From the NCBI GenBank assembly GCA_963575645.1, contig OY754469.1, positions 13,224,001 through 13,288,000 of the forward strand: a DNA stretch of 64,000 bases. The letters run 5' to 3'. This document shows, piece after piece, positions 44,156 through 54,935 of this stretch (position 1 is the stretch's first letter; every line of letters begins with the position of its first letter). Source of the stretch: Xanthostigma xanthostigma (lineage: Eukaryota > Arthropoda > Insecta > Raphidioptera > Raphidiidae). The position numbers were made by a program, and so were the translations under genes. The notes under the pieces are model-generated. The model saw only the letters and a list, made by a program, of their open reading frames with translations, was not told the DNA's origin and ran no database searches.

Positions 44156-44635
44156 ATTTACACTGTTCAGTGTGCGTGTAATTTATTTTGGATCGTAAGT
44201 AATCTTAAGCCCCTTGCAAATACCGATAGCTAATTAAAATGGACTAAATAAACAAATGAATCGAAAATAAAAGAAGTTCGATTGAACTAAAATGACACAC
44301 GTGACACGCTGCTATAAATTTATACGCAGCAATCAATTACAAGTCAATAAATCAATAGGCTGTGCCGGTAGATGGCTCACGACTGCAAGAGCCTATCGAG
44401 CCGATTCATTTCAATCAGTCGCCAATAAATAACGAGCGCCGCGTGAAGTGTTTCTTTGATCAGGCGAAGTGCCGCCGATACCCCACTGTTATATAACGTT
44501 ACGCAATACATTCGTAGCGGACGTCGGAAACGTGCGTTCTTAAAAAGAATACACCGTCGATAATGTAGCCTTTTTATTTTCATCTAAAAACTGACTTCGT
44601 GAAAAGTTCAAAATTACTTACGTTCGTAAAACGCA
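44156..44635. other. Unique, less AT-rich island
   Basis: Contains GATAGCTAATT, ATGGCTCACGACTGCAAGAG and CGAGCGCCGCGTGAAGTG, which have no match in the window. A 68-codon minus frame (44377-44583) is without motif. Possibly host single-copy DNA. Confidence 0.35.
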
Positions 44636-44639
44636 AGTT

Positions 44640-45265
44640 TTTTTTTATATGCATCATCTAATGGCGCGTTTGGTTGGAAATAAAACCGTGCAATTGACGC
44701 GACACTTTTTTGTTACGACGTTTCATGGCAGAAAGGGAAAAACGCCACAGGCCGCTGGACTGAGGGGGCCCCCGGCCTGAGAGGCCGTCAGGTCAGGAAG
44801 AACCTAATATTTATTAGAAAATTTGGTAAAAAATATTAATTGTGTATTTAATTAAGTTATGTATTAAGTCAAGAACATACACGAATTTTACAAATATCTA
44901 CTTTACTTCGTGATTTATAAAGTTGAAACTACAACGTGAAACTTTTTTATATTAAGGGAGGGCCCCATCCGATGAATTTGCCACGAGCCTCAGGTTGTAC
45001 AGTTACGCCACTGGGAGGACTTTACGTTTGTGTGCGTTGAATTATCATGGCTTTAAATGAAAGCAACGTCTAGATAACAGGACGAAATTTAGTTTCGAGT
45101 ATTTAGTTAGATGACAGCGCGTTTTGTTAAGGATGAATACTAGATAACAGGACAAAATTTATTTACAGGGCGATAATTAGTTATTCTTGTTTATGTTAGT
45201 TGGCAGGGCAAAATTTAGTAGATGACAGGGCAAAATTTAGTTCCAAGGCGACATTTAGTTACTAT
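44640..45265 (+). repeat. Family H copy 2, interrupted
   Basis: Shares GCGCGTTTGGTTGG, GTGCAATTGACGCGACAC and GTGCGTTGAATTATCATGGC with 7.63 kb, then degenerate GACAGGACAAAATTTA / GGCAGGGCAAAATTTAG units. Split by a 293-bp insertion. Confidence 0.6.
44723..45015. mobile_element. hAT-like insertion in family H
   Basis: Absent from the family H copy at 7.63 kb. The right end reads GTTACGCCACTGG (complement CAGTGGCGTAAC, a hAT-like start). The flanks ACGACGTT (44715-44722) and AGGACTTT (45016-45023) could be an 8-bp target duplication with two mismatches. The inside has a G/C-rich patch (GAGGGGGCCCCCGGCC). The left terminal repeat is not clear. Confidence 0.5.
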
Positions 45266-46205
45266 TGAACAAAATATTAACTATTGTTATTGTAAAGAAA
45301 AGCTTGTAAAGTTGTAAAAACAATATTTTACGATCAGTATTTATTGAAACGTACCACAAAAGGAAAAATCCAAGCTAAGCAAAATGTGCGTAATCACAGG
45401 AGACCTATTGTTTACCGATGAAAGGTTCTGATGAGCTTGCTCTGCTAACTCGACATCAGATGTAAAACATCAAAATATTGTATTCTCATACGAACTACGT
45501 CTGTATGCAAAGTTTCAACTCAATTGTATACTTGAAAATGGATAAAAATTGAATTCTGTCAGTTAACTAGAACGTGAAGTTAAATAATTTGTAAAAAAAT
45601 CACAATCTCTTAAAATAATCAAAGTAGCAACACAGTTATGTTGTGAATAACTGTCTTCATAAATGAGTTGAAGAGCTCCATTATCTACTTCCAAGTTCCC
45701 ATTTAGAGATTATCTAATCTACTTAACGTGAAACAATCGCAATAAGTAATAATAATTGAACACTAAGACCGAGGCTAGCGCTGCGCCCCACCTTCCCAAC
45801 CCCTTGGCACGGCGGGGAAGATGAGTAAGCACTAGGCATGCACGTAGTGCGATGGTGTCGAAGCACACTGGGACAGCCAGGATTACGAATGACAAATTAC
45901 TCCCGTCTACAGACAGACAATGAGCAATTATTCGTCTTCGCGAAGGACTTCTTCGAGGCACGCAAGAGGAATTCAGCTGAGACAAGTCCTTTATTGTAAA
46001 GGATGTGCAGCATATGCATTCGAACCAGTTTTGCTGCTCGGATTATAACAATAGAAACAAAGACTTTCGAGTAAACCAAAGTTTCATCATAATCTGATGA
46101 AAGGTATAGGAACACATAATATGTCTCGAACAAATGAACGAACGAAAAGACATTCATTTTCATATACTTGCAAGAATTTTCTCTAGATTTACATTTAAAA
46201 AAATA
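45266..46205. other. Spacer with a GC-richer block at 45.77-46.00 kb
   Basis: 45.77-46.00 kb is less AT-rich. Two overlapping 88-codon minus frames (45719-45985, 45897-46163) lie over it, with LPRRAKGLGRWGAA as the most protein-like string. It resembles the 3' part of some insect non-LTR elements, but no RT or zinc-knuckle motif is visible, so it is left unassigned. Confidence 0.35.
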
Positions 46206-46218
46206 AACCTATATATTT

Positions 46219-46768
46219 TTTAACCGACTTCAAAAAAGGAGGAAGTTCTATGTTCGTCGGTATAAATTTTGTGTTTTTTTATGTATGTTCACCGATTTCT
46301 CCGTCAATTATGGACCGATTTTCAATTTTTTTTTTTATTCGAAAGAGTGCACTTCCGAGGTGGTCCCATCGGAACCAAGTCAGAATCTGATGATGGAATC
46401 CGGAGAAATTGAGGGAAACTCTCAAATTTCAAAGGCACGCATAATGTTTTTTTTTATGTATGTTCACCGATTTTTAGTGTTAGATTAACACTAAAAAGAG
46501 AAAAATAAAATATTTTTAACAAAAAAATTGAACCGACTTCAAAAAATGCACTAAAAAGTAAAAAATAATTGCGTATTGAAATGTTTTGGAGTCGGTGTCA
46601 GCCAAAATGAAATCTATTCCGAGAACGAGAGACATGTAAGATTTAAATAGCTACTTTCGAATTCCGATGTGAGACCGACTCCAAAACATTTCAATACGCA
46701 ATTATTTTTTTACTTTTTAGTGCATTTTTTGAAGTCGGTTCAATTTTTTTGTTAAAAATATTTTATTA
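46219..46768 (+). mobile_element. Family M copy 3 (AACCGACTTC hairpin repeat)
   Basis: Starts TTTTTAACCGACTTCAAAAA and keeps GAAAGAGTGCACTTCCGAGG. The terminal hairpin has arms at 46508-46601 and 46672-46768 that differ by about two bases, with the stem text ATTGCGTATTGAAATGTTTT. Loop ~70 bp. A 67-codon frame (MFTDFSVNYGPIF...) recurs in the other copies but has no recognisable domain. Confidence 0.8.
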
Positions 46769-47803
46769 CTTATCTATTATTTAATGAAATTATTCTAGCA
46801 AATTAACAAAGAAATATTCAGAATTGCAGTAATTTAAATTAAATGGAAAAAGATCCTAATCAGTTTTATAGATAGATAAATTACTGTATTTTATCAAAGA
46901 TATTACAGGTAATTAGTAAGACCAATTTAAAAAAAAAAACTATTAAACCCCACACGGGATCGTTTCATTCAAACGTGTCGTTATAATTTTAGATAAGTTG
47001 ATATTATTATTTAATGCAAAATATTTCTCAACCCTAAAATTCCAGCGTTTGTGATTCAACATAAATGCAGAATCGACTACAATATCGGTGATTTAAAATC
47101 AACAATATAAAATACCTACGAATCGGGGTATTATTACGGTATTATTGATAAACATCATTACATTTGTGCTGTAGGTACTCAATAAAATATTTCCAATCAA
47201 TAAAAAGATGTCGACGTCTTTAGCAAATATATACTTCATTAATTAACTGTGGAATCATAATACTTAATAATACATTGTATATGTTATGTGCACGCCACTG
47301 GTCATATAGAATTAATCATAAGTGGCACACCTCCCAGTGTTTATCTTACAATAGCAAATAGTCTGACCAGTGTGATACAAATATAATCTGCAGGATATCG
47401 ATTTGTGGTGAGAATTATAAAAGTTCTCATTAATATTATTATCACCCTAGGGTCTATAGACACGCAATGTATACTTGTTCTGAATAAATCAACTTATGTT
47501 AGTTAATAAGCTTTGAAGTTCTCAGAGCACTTGAGTGAGTAAAGTATAAGTGGGATTGTTTTTACTCGACAGTTTATCATTTCGCTCTGTTTAAGCCGGT
47601 CCAATATGGGGACCAGTTTAAAAATAATTAAGATTTTTCTTTGACAAAAAATCTCAATAAGGAGAATGGAACCCTTGCTTGGTGCGAATACATTGGAAGC
47701 TAAAAAATTAATCACAAAACGTCAACAATTCCTATTCTACGCAAATTTCGTTCAATAATTAGACGGTTAATTTTAATAATTTAATTTAATTCAGTGTTAA
47801 AAG
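46769..47803. other. Spacer, no feature recognised
   Basis: AT-rich; a 70-codon minus frame (47503-47715) has no motif. Confidence 0.4.
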
Positions 47804-47805
47804 TA

Positions 47806-48353
47806 CAGTGGAAACTCCATTTAACGTCACTCGATATAACGACAAACTCCTTACTAGCTTTAGTGGGTTTTGTTGCTCATACAATGATACACTCTAAATA
47901 ACGACACACCTACTCTAAATAACTACAACAATACGTCATCACTAAGCAATAAACAGTACTTGTTTGTTATTTTGTTGCTTTGTTGTCGATATCATGCGTT
48001 TCGAATATTCTAAGACATCCGTTCTTTTGTTTGTTGGAATTATCTTTATAACCAAATTGATCCCTTATCTCAAGATTTAAATAAAATAAAAATATATAAG
48101 AAAATGCAATTAAAATACTGGATTAGCGAAAATGTTACATAAAGATAACAAACTATACAGCGTTGTAATTTGTGATAGTATAAATGTATGTTGGTCAGTT
48201 GTAAGTTTTATATATTAGAAATAGAGTATGAGTAAATACATATTATAGTAAAAAAATATTAATGGATTATTTCTTCTCTCCGTTTAACAAAAACTCTCAA
48301 TAACGCCACAAAGTGCACAGTCCCTTGAGTGTCGTTATATAGAGTTTACACTG
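47806..48353. mobile_element. Tigger/pogo-like MITE
   Basis: The left end CAGTGGAAACTCCATTTAAC and right end TTATATAGAGTTTACACTG are inverted relatives with TA on both sides. AACGACAAACTCC / GAGTGTCGTTATAT and other TAACGAC motifs repeat near the ends, as in Tigger-like elements. 548 bp, noncoding. Confidence 0.75.
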
Positions 48354-48656
48354 TATTTAAAAAATGAATTTAGTTGAAAGTTGTACCAGAAAGTGAGTGG
48401 TTGATTTCGTTTACTTTGCATACTCATTAATAGTAACAAAATGCGATGGCGTATATTCTGTGCTCAAAACTATAAGAAAATTAAATTAATTTAACAATAC
48501 TCACATAAATATAAGCCAATTATAAGAACAATACTGCGATGAGCTTCATACCTGGAAATAGAAGAAAAAACAGTTACATAAGAGATAAATTCGAAGTCAC
48601 AAAATATATGTAGAAGAATAATTCATATGGAGTTTTATACTATTATCAAGAACATA

Positions 48657-48960
48657 GCGGCCCGTCCCGGGTCACCCAGGTGCAAAACTGTATAATTTAT
48701 TAATACATAGTCTCTCTCTCTCTCTCTCTCTCGCTCTCCCCCCTCTCTCTCTGGAAATATTATATTGACCTTCCCATCTACGCAACCATCCACACCCACC
48801 CACGTAACAACTCACACCCATGTAATGGTAGGTTAAAAATCCGTTTTTGATAGGATTTACATAAAATCCGTTCTCAGTGGAGAAAGAGGTAACTATGCCA
48901 AATTTCAAGGCAATCGGGCGTATAATTTTGGAAATAAGTCAGTGAATCAGTACCTAAGTC
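48657..48960 (-). mobile_element. Helitron-like repeat with TC microsatellite
   Basis: Minus-strand 3' end TTGCACCTGGGTGACCCGGG then ACGGGCCGCTATG, a slightly altered version of the common end. A (TC)n tract lies at 48712-48750. CCCACCCACG and the GTGGAGAAAGAGGTAACTAT block follow. A 78-codon minus frame is an artefact of the TC run. Confidence 0.5.
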
Positions 48961-49455
48961 ATATAGTTGATCTAAGTCTGCATAATGCTTCATGCAAAAC
49001 GATACACTTATGTTTTATGACATCACTTCAGCATCCGTTCGTCTGTCACAGTTAATTTTCTCTGAAACTATTTGACGTAAAAATTTGAAATTTCGCACAG
49101 ACATAGAGCGTGGTGGTCCAAATACAAACGTGACGTATAAAAAGTTGAATTTTGATGCTGGAGATTAATTTCATAGGTCAATTGAGAAATGAAAGTTTAT
49201 TGACGCACAAATTCATTTTTTTAAAACATTTTTCGGGAAAAAGCGTTAAAAAATTGCAGTTCCCCACCTTTATTACCAAAAGGATCGTTCAGAAAAATCT
49301 GAAAAAATCAAAAATATTGAGAATTAGGTGTAGACTGAACGAAAATTATCAGGATTGAACATTCTAGCGTGATAAATTGTTTATTTCTTTAACCGCAGAA
49401 TCAAAATTAGCTATAGAACACACAAGTGGGGAGCTGATGGCTTAGAACACTAAGG
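48961..49455. other. Spacer, probably old repeat body
   Basis: Phrases such as TCTGAAACTATTTGACGTAA and TTTCGCACAGACATAGAGCG resemble insect repeat bodies. No ends or genes could be defined. Confidence 0.35.
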
Positions 49456-49884
49456 CTGGGTTGCAGAAAGGATTGTCAAAAAAATTGATTTGACAATGAC
49501 CTTAGATTGTGATCATATCATCAGAGTTTCCATACATCAGGGGCAGTCTTATGTCGTATTCAAACTCCCTGTCATCTTGAACATTTATAGACTGTACTCA
49601 TAGAGAAACAAATGATTGCTCTACATAGGAAAAGGCCGCTTTTCAAGCTAAATTTTGATTAAAATCTGTAGAAAAAGAATGTTTCAAAGTGGACACTGCA
49701 CAAAAAACGATGCTAAATACATGTATACACAGTTTAAGAAAAATATCGTTTCAATCAATCAGTTATTTATCGAGCAAGTTCTATTTAAAACTCGACAAAG
49801 TTTTTCATATGGAGAAATAAGTATATATAATTATGTTCACAATCTAAGGTCATTGTCAATTTGACAATCCTTCCTGCAACCCAG
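49456..49884. mobile_element. Family J element, complete
   Basis: The ends CTGGGTTGCAGAAAGGATTG and AATCCTTCCTGCAACCCAG are inverted repeats. Pairing continues over about 50 bp (TTGACAATGACCTTAGATTG and its complement). 429 bp, noncoding. No convincing target duplication. A left-end fragment lies at 9.29 kb. Confidence 0.75.
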
Positions 49885-50450
49885 TATAATTGTGGAAGTA
49901 TAGCTTGCACTAGACAAACTTAATACTCGTATAATTCGTCTGCTTTTGGTGTGAACAGTTATCATCGTTTGAAAATAATATTATGCACCGCGTATGACAG
50001 GCAGTGCAATATAATTGTCAAAAAAAAAAGAAATAAATAAACTGATCTATATAAATAATTCAAAAGCACTTTCAAAACATCCTTTTGATGTTCACTTATA
50101 TAGATACATTATAATAGTAGGTATTTGAATATAAAGGCTTTCAATGTTTTGAATTATTCAGTATATATTAAAAATATATTAAACATGCTAATGAATTTCA
50201 TTAATGAACAATAATAATTTGTAATCAATAATTTCTGAATTAGTTCACACAGTAATGTGAACTAATCTAAAATTAATGAATAAGTAATGCGACACATCTG
50301 ATGATCAAAACATAAATTTTATATCAAAATGTTCAAAGTCAAATTGACCTAGCAATTGGGGCAATATCATACCTACGCTTTATATTTTGGAAGAGTTTTT
50401 ATCATTATTTTCAAGTTTACCAAAAAATCTATAATACGAATGAAAAAGAA
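49885..50450. other. AT-rich spacer
   Basis: No feature recognised. Confidence 0.4.
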
Positions 50451-50451
50451 A

Positions 50452-50972
50452 AATAAAGTTTAAAAAAACTAAAAAACACGCTTTTATAGCACATCGAACT
50501 AAAAAGTGAAAAATAATTAATTCTTAATAATAAGCAGAAAATAATAATGAACTAAAAATATTAGTTTTATTGTGAAAAAAGCGTGAGGCGCTCGGTATAC
50601 GAAAAATATGGCATAAAGCGCCTCACGCTTTTTTACAATAATACTAGTATTTCTTGTTCATTATTATTTTCTGCTTGTATTACTAATTATTTTTCACTTT
50701 TTAGTTCGGTGTGCTGTAAAAGCGTGTTTTTTAGTTTTTTAAACTATATTTATTTTTCACTTTTTAGTTCAATAAGTTATAAAAGGCTTGATTGATCAGG
50801 ATAATGAGATAAACTTATCAAATTATTGCATTGTCACCGGTTCTTGATAAGTGTACAAAGTTTAAATTAAATCTGTCCGTTTAAAGTGGGTCAAAATCGA
50901 GCCCAAAGAATTCGCTTACAACATAAGCGTGTTAACATACATACAGATGAAGCTAATATAAAGCGTGTAATA
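50452..50972 (+). mobile_element. Family I hairpin element, copy 2 (uninterrupted)
   Basis: A long hairpin (arms about 50455-50592 and 50618-50765) has the apex GCGTGAGGCGCTCGG / ATAAAGCGCCTCACGC. It is followed by a tail shared with the left part of copy 1 (TTGATAAGTGTACAAAGTTT; AAGTGGGTCAAAATCGAGCC). A 70-codon frame runs through the arm by chance. Superfamily unknown. Confidence 0.7.
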
Positions 50973-52008
50973 AAAAAAAAATTAGCACCAATCCCCACTT
51001 GTGTAGTTAGAACGATTAAATTAGGTATGTAATTATTAAAAAGCTGCTTACAAAACATCAAAACTCGATGTCTGTCTCAGTTTTGCACCACTTTCCTTTA
51101 AGTCTCATAAGCATTTTGCAACAAAATTTTAAACTAAATTTTTTTTAAATATTCATTGTAGTACATATTTAAAAATTCAAACAATAAGTGCGTAAAATAA
51201 ATTTAGTCATGTCAATTGCCTTAAGAACTGCAGAGATTGTAAATTATAGACGCTCAACAGCTAAGTGAATATAAAAAACTTACTTTTTGAATTACAAGAC
51301 GATTCTAAACTTACATTTTCCAAATAAGTAAACCACGAGATAACTCGTCGCGTCTTTAGTATCGTCACAATTTAAAATATATTAAACACGATAATTTAGA
51401 AATTCTGTGAAAGCTTAAAATGGTTTATAATAATCACTAAAATATTAGGTATATATTACAAATCACCACAACCGATATCATGAAAAAAATAAATTTGCAT
51501 TTTTCGAAAACAAAGCACTAACCGAACGCCACAAACAACTCAAGTAAAATTTTAAAAGAATAAAATACAAATTTAACAAATCGGTTGCATAACAAGAACA
51601 AATTTGAAACGTTATTTAATAGACAAAAAGAATTGCAATGACTTAATACTATTTTACTATTGTGTATACCATTGCTGTTCAAAGTGCTTTCCTTTTTCAT
51701 ATACATAATATTAACAAACCATATAAACCGGACATTTGACTCACTGGATTTAAATAGATATTAAAATCACTATATTGTTACTGATAAAATAATAAATCAC
51801 TTTTTAACCAAACTACATTATTTTATTCTTTTATAGTTATTAACAACTAGATAAGCTGCTTTGAATATTTTTGAATAAATTAATGACTAATTCAAAATAA
51901 AGTTAAATATAACAATACGAATTATAACAAAAAAAATCAAACATTTTTCAATTTCGCTGCTTTATTTTTAATAATACCATAATTTTAACTCTTAAAATAT
52001 AAACTAAA
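50973..52008. other. AT-rich spacer, no feature recognised
   Basis: No gene, hairpin or repeat match was noted. Confidence 0.45.
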
Positions 52009-52009
52009 G

Positions 52010-52427
52010 GTCGCTGCACACAAGGCTGGTTTTGCCGTTAGATTCCTTGCTAGATTCGCTTGCTATAATTGTTCGCTTCACACGATGCGTGTATTGAAGC
52101 TGGTTTTACAGATAGGTTTGGTGCGTGTGCAGCAACAGTTCGAATGTTAACAAAAGTAAACGTTTATTATCTCTGATTAGAACACACACTACTGTTTGTA
52201 AGCGTTTGCTCGTGTTATCCACGTGACAAGATATACTGTTTTCTGATTGGTTCTTGCTCTAAGTAAGCTGAGAAAAGAGCGAGAAAAATAGCCCCGGTTC
52301 TAATTTTGAAATTTAACTTGTAACCACGCACGCAAACCTGCAATGACGTCATTTCTATGTTCGTAGACAACGCGGCAGCCAGCGCAAGTACCAGCGGCAA
52401 AACCAGCCTCGTGTGCAGCGGCATAAC
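52010..52427. mobile_element. MITE with GCTGCACAC...GGCTGGTTTTGCC ends
   Basis: Left end GGTCGCTGCACACAAGGCTG and right end CAGCCTCGTGTGCAGCGGC are inverted repeats of about 30 bp, continuing as GTTTTGCCG / CGGCAAAAC. The design is similar to the MITE at 37.6 kb, but the sequences differ. No clear target duplication. A 69-codon minus frame over the right end is not credible. Confidence 0.7.
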
Positions 52428-53754
52428 TTACTACAGTTCACGCTTGAAAAAAATCTATCACGAATAATTAGAAACTAGTGTCACCTGTGCGAATTATTCG
52501 CACTAAATAAGTATAAACACTGCTTATAACGTTCTTCTTTTTGTTGTATTACAATATGAAGCTCAGATGACAGATCGAAGAAATATTTTACTAAAATTGT
52601 CATATAGAGGCGCAAGTAGCAAAAGCGTTGAGCAAAGCCGTCAGATGGCATCATGCGGCATTGCTGTGATGTTGTTCAGCGTTGCTCGCTGTTTCAAAAT
52701 TAAAGCCGTCAGATGGCAGACGTTGTTCAGCGTTGCTGTATTGTGTCTTAATGTATACCTATATATATACGTTTAATAATTTAATTAATTTACAAAAACA
52801 AAAGCAATAATAAAATTTTTAGTTGTCGATGTCAGTAGAGCAATCTGTAAAATGATATATAATTTATGTGGAGAAATTGTGAGGTTTTTTTCTAAAAAGG
52901 GAGGCAAACATCTTAACCTCAGCGTATTATTAATATATATGATATGTTAAAAGCAAAAATTCAAATTTCGAAATGTTGAACTTAAAGCGTGAATAGTTCT
53001 TTTATATTAGAGTATTTGCTTGCTGAATGCAAGCACAATTCACTAGTTTTCATAGGAGATTTACTGACTACGTAGAAATTTAAACGCCTCTAGCATTATA
53101 TAAATTCCACTTGCCTTTGAAATGTTTAAAACGAAGAACAGAACGAAAAGAAAAGAACACGAATTTATTTCTTTGATTTTCCAATCAAAAATGCGTTCTT
53201 TTGTATTTTAAAGTGATTTTTTCGTCTTGCATACTTTGTAATCGCAGCCCCTGCGGGAATACGATATATTCTTAAGAATTATTGGGTACGTGCTTTCCTA
53301 TATTAAGTAAAGATTATCCGGAATCGGCCATATTCGACCTTTATCCTAATCAAAAATAACTTCATTAAAAATTAAACAAACCCGTGCGTTGTTCATATTT
53401 TGATACTCTTTAAAATTTGATTTTTAAAAATTATTTTATCTGTATAGTCATTTTTTTTCTCCTGAACAAATAACTTTTTTAGTTTTTCAGGTATTTTTTA
53501 TTTTTTTCGTCGATAGCAACAATAAATTACGTAGCGAAAAGCGATTTATATAAATTAAGATTTCAGAGAAACCGACCAACTTAACGCAACTACCGGCAAA
53601 GATTTTATCTGATGACAAGTATTAACGTTAAGTTGGTTGAGAAAATGTGTCTGTCGGTCTGGATGTCTGTGCGGCTGTTCTACTGACCGGATTATATTTT
53701 ATTTTCACCATTCGATCGCTTACTTCTTAGGGAGTTTAAAGGTTTCTAATAACT
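52428..53754. other. Spacer with short direct repeat
   Basis: AAAGCCGTCAGATGGCA ... GTTGTTCAGCGTTGCT occurs twice (52636-52690 and 52702-52737). The rest shows no gene or window repeat. Confidence 0.4.
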
Positions 53755-53850
53755 GTTCGGTCCGGACTCGCCCGAGTGCAAAATTAAATCGGTTCCAATT
53801 TGAACAGAAATCAAGTTTATGTCAAAATTAATGTAAAATATAAATATTAT
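53755..53850 (-). repeat. Degraded Helitron-like 3' end
   Basis: CTGTTCGGTCCGGACTCGCC then CGAGTGCAAAATT is the inverted form of the GCAAATCGGGCGAAxCCGGACC-type ends seen near 61.17 and 30.11 kb, followed by CAGAAATCAAGTTTATGT as at 23.36 kb. Confidence 0.35.
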
Positions 53851-53877
53851 ACTCAATAATATATAGAATTGATAAGT

Positions 53878-54305
53878 CACCGAACGGGGTGGCGTAGTGG
53901 CGAGAGCACTAGACTCGCATTCGGGAGGTACCGGGTTCGAATCCCGGCGGGGACAGATGTGGCTGGAACTTTTTCCTACTGCCTCTCGCCGAAAAACGGT
54001 AATTCTTGTACCGGCCACCTTGTTGAGGTTTTCTATGGTTTCCCCCAACAATTCCAGATAAATATCGAGATGGTTCCTTATTCAAGGCCATAGCCGATTA
54101 TCTCTCAAACTCCATTGCTCAAAATTTGCCTACCTTAGCCGCCTAATGTCCTGAAATTTCTTCATTCATTGCTATTAATTAAGTGGAAGTTTAAAAATGT
54201 AGAAAATAACGGGAAGTGTGATAGATGGAAAATAGTAATGGTGCGAATGGCGTTTGTTATGACATAAAGTCAAAAAACGGACGTTAAACGCATTATTATT
54301 ATTAT
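53878..54305 (+). mobile_element. Full-length tRNA-derived SINE
   Basis: The head is tRNA-like: box A-like GGGGTGGCGTAGTGGCGAG and a B box in a perfect T arm, CCGGGTTCGAATCCCGG. The body runs through GCTGGAACTTTTTCC, ACGGTAATTCTTGTACCGGC, AAATATCGAGATGGTTCC, TTCAAGGCCATAGCCGAT and TTAAACGCATTATT. It ends in an (ATT)n tail. AATTGATAAGT (53867-53877) and AATTAATAAGT (54306-54316) are an 11-bp target duplication with one mismatch. This is the reference copy for the fragments at 16.74, 29.19 and 30.44 kb. Open frames here are not coding. Confidence 0.9.
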
Positions 54306-54494
54306 AATTAATAAGTTCGGGGCAGATAGCTAATTTTTAGAGAAGACGTATTAATTAATTATAAACTGCTATCTACCCGAGAGAAAACGGGTGAGGCATC
54401 ATAAAATTTAATTTTTTTTTAATTTTTCAATTACGCCATACATTTGGAAATTTCAGATGATAATAAGAAGAAATCCTTTCGAAAAAATGTTTAC

Positions 54495-54535
54495 TTATGA
54501 AGCGCTTTCGGCCATATCAGTCCATCTTCATAATG
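54495..54535 (-). ncRNA. Hammerhead-ribozyme-like motif 3 (degraded)
   Basis: Minus strand: TGAAGA, T, GGAC, TGATAT, GGCC, GAAA, GCGC, TT. Same plan as motif 4, but the first core C is replaced and stem I does not pair, so it is probably an inactive sister copy. Confidence 0.4.
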
Positions 54536-54746
54536 GATGATTTGGATAATAATAAATTTTATCTCAATAGCGTTAAACATTGCAAATTATAAATTTCAGT
54601 TATTCAGGGACAATTGAGGTTATGTTTGGAATCTGTTTGTCAATCAGTTTGTTGTGGGCGGCCGGTCTGTGATGTGCTTTTTAGTGATAATTTTTGCTTT
54701 TAATTTGTTATGATAATTTTAATGATTTTTTGATCAAAATGGAAAC

Positions 54747-54786
54747 TATTCTGAAGATGGACTGATATGTTCGAAAGCGCTTAATA
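54747..54786 (+). ncRNA. Hammerhead-ribozyme-like motif 4 (best candidate)
   Basis: In order: TATT, CTGAAGA, T, GGAC, TGATAT, GTTC, GAAA, GCGC, T, T, AATA. TATT/AATA pair as stem I and GGAC/GTTC as stem II. CTGANGA and GAAA match the conserved core, and AGCGCT is self-complementary, giving the very short stem III of dimeric Penelope-type hammerheads. Predicted cleavage would be after CTT, before AATA. One unpaired T precedes stem II. Activity is not shown. Confidence 0.55.
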
Positions 54787-54935
54787 AATAAAATTTTTTT
54801 TGGAAAGGATTTCTTCTTATTTTCATCTGAGGCATCATAAATTGCATTTCATGTTCTGCTGAATAATATTAGTGTTTTCTGTCAAACTTTTGCTTAGCTT
54901 GACTCTGATCCCCTCCGCCTCTTTGTAGTATGTTT

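Larger units (their letters stand above)
54406..54828. mobile_element. Probable Penelope-like nonautonomous insertion with inverted ends
   Basis: GAGGCATCATAAA at 54393-54405 and 54829-54841 is a perfect 13-bp target duplication. Inside, two inverted segments of about 110 bp face each other (54440-54560 minus, 54740-54828 plus). Both contain a hammerhead-like core followed by GGAAAGGATTTCTTCTTATT / TCGAAAGGATTTCTTCTTAT and a final TCATCTGA. Terminal repeats in inverted arrangement and hammerhead motifs are known for Penelope-like retroelements. No reverse transcriptase is present. Confidence 0.55.

Noticed and set aside
45719-46163. Non-LTR retrotransposon 3' coding end
   Set aside because: Only composition and one basic string suggest it; no reverse transcriptase, endonuclease or zinc-knuckle motif is visible.
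46285-46488. Recurrent MFTDFSVNYGPIF-type peptide in all family M copies as a conserved protein
   Set aside because: It recurs because the DNA repeats. Lengths and frames differ between copies and there is no domain.
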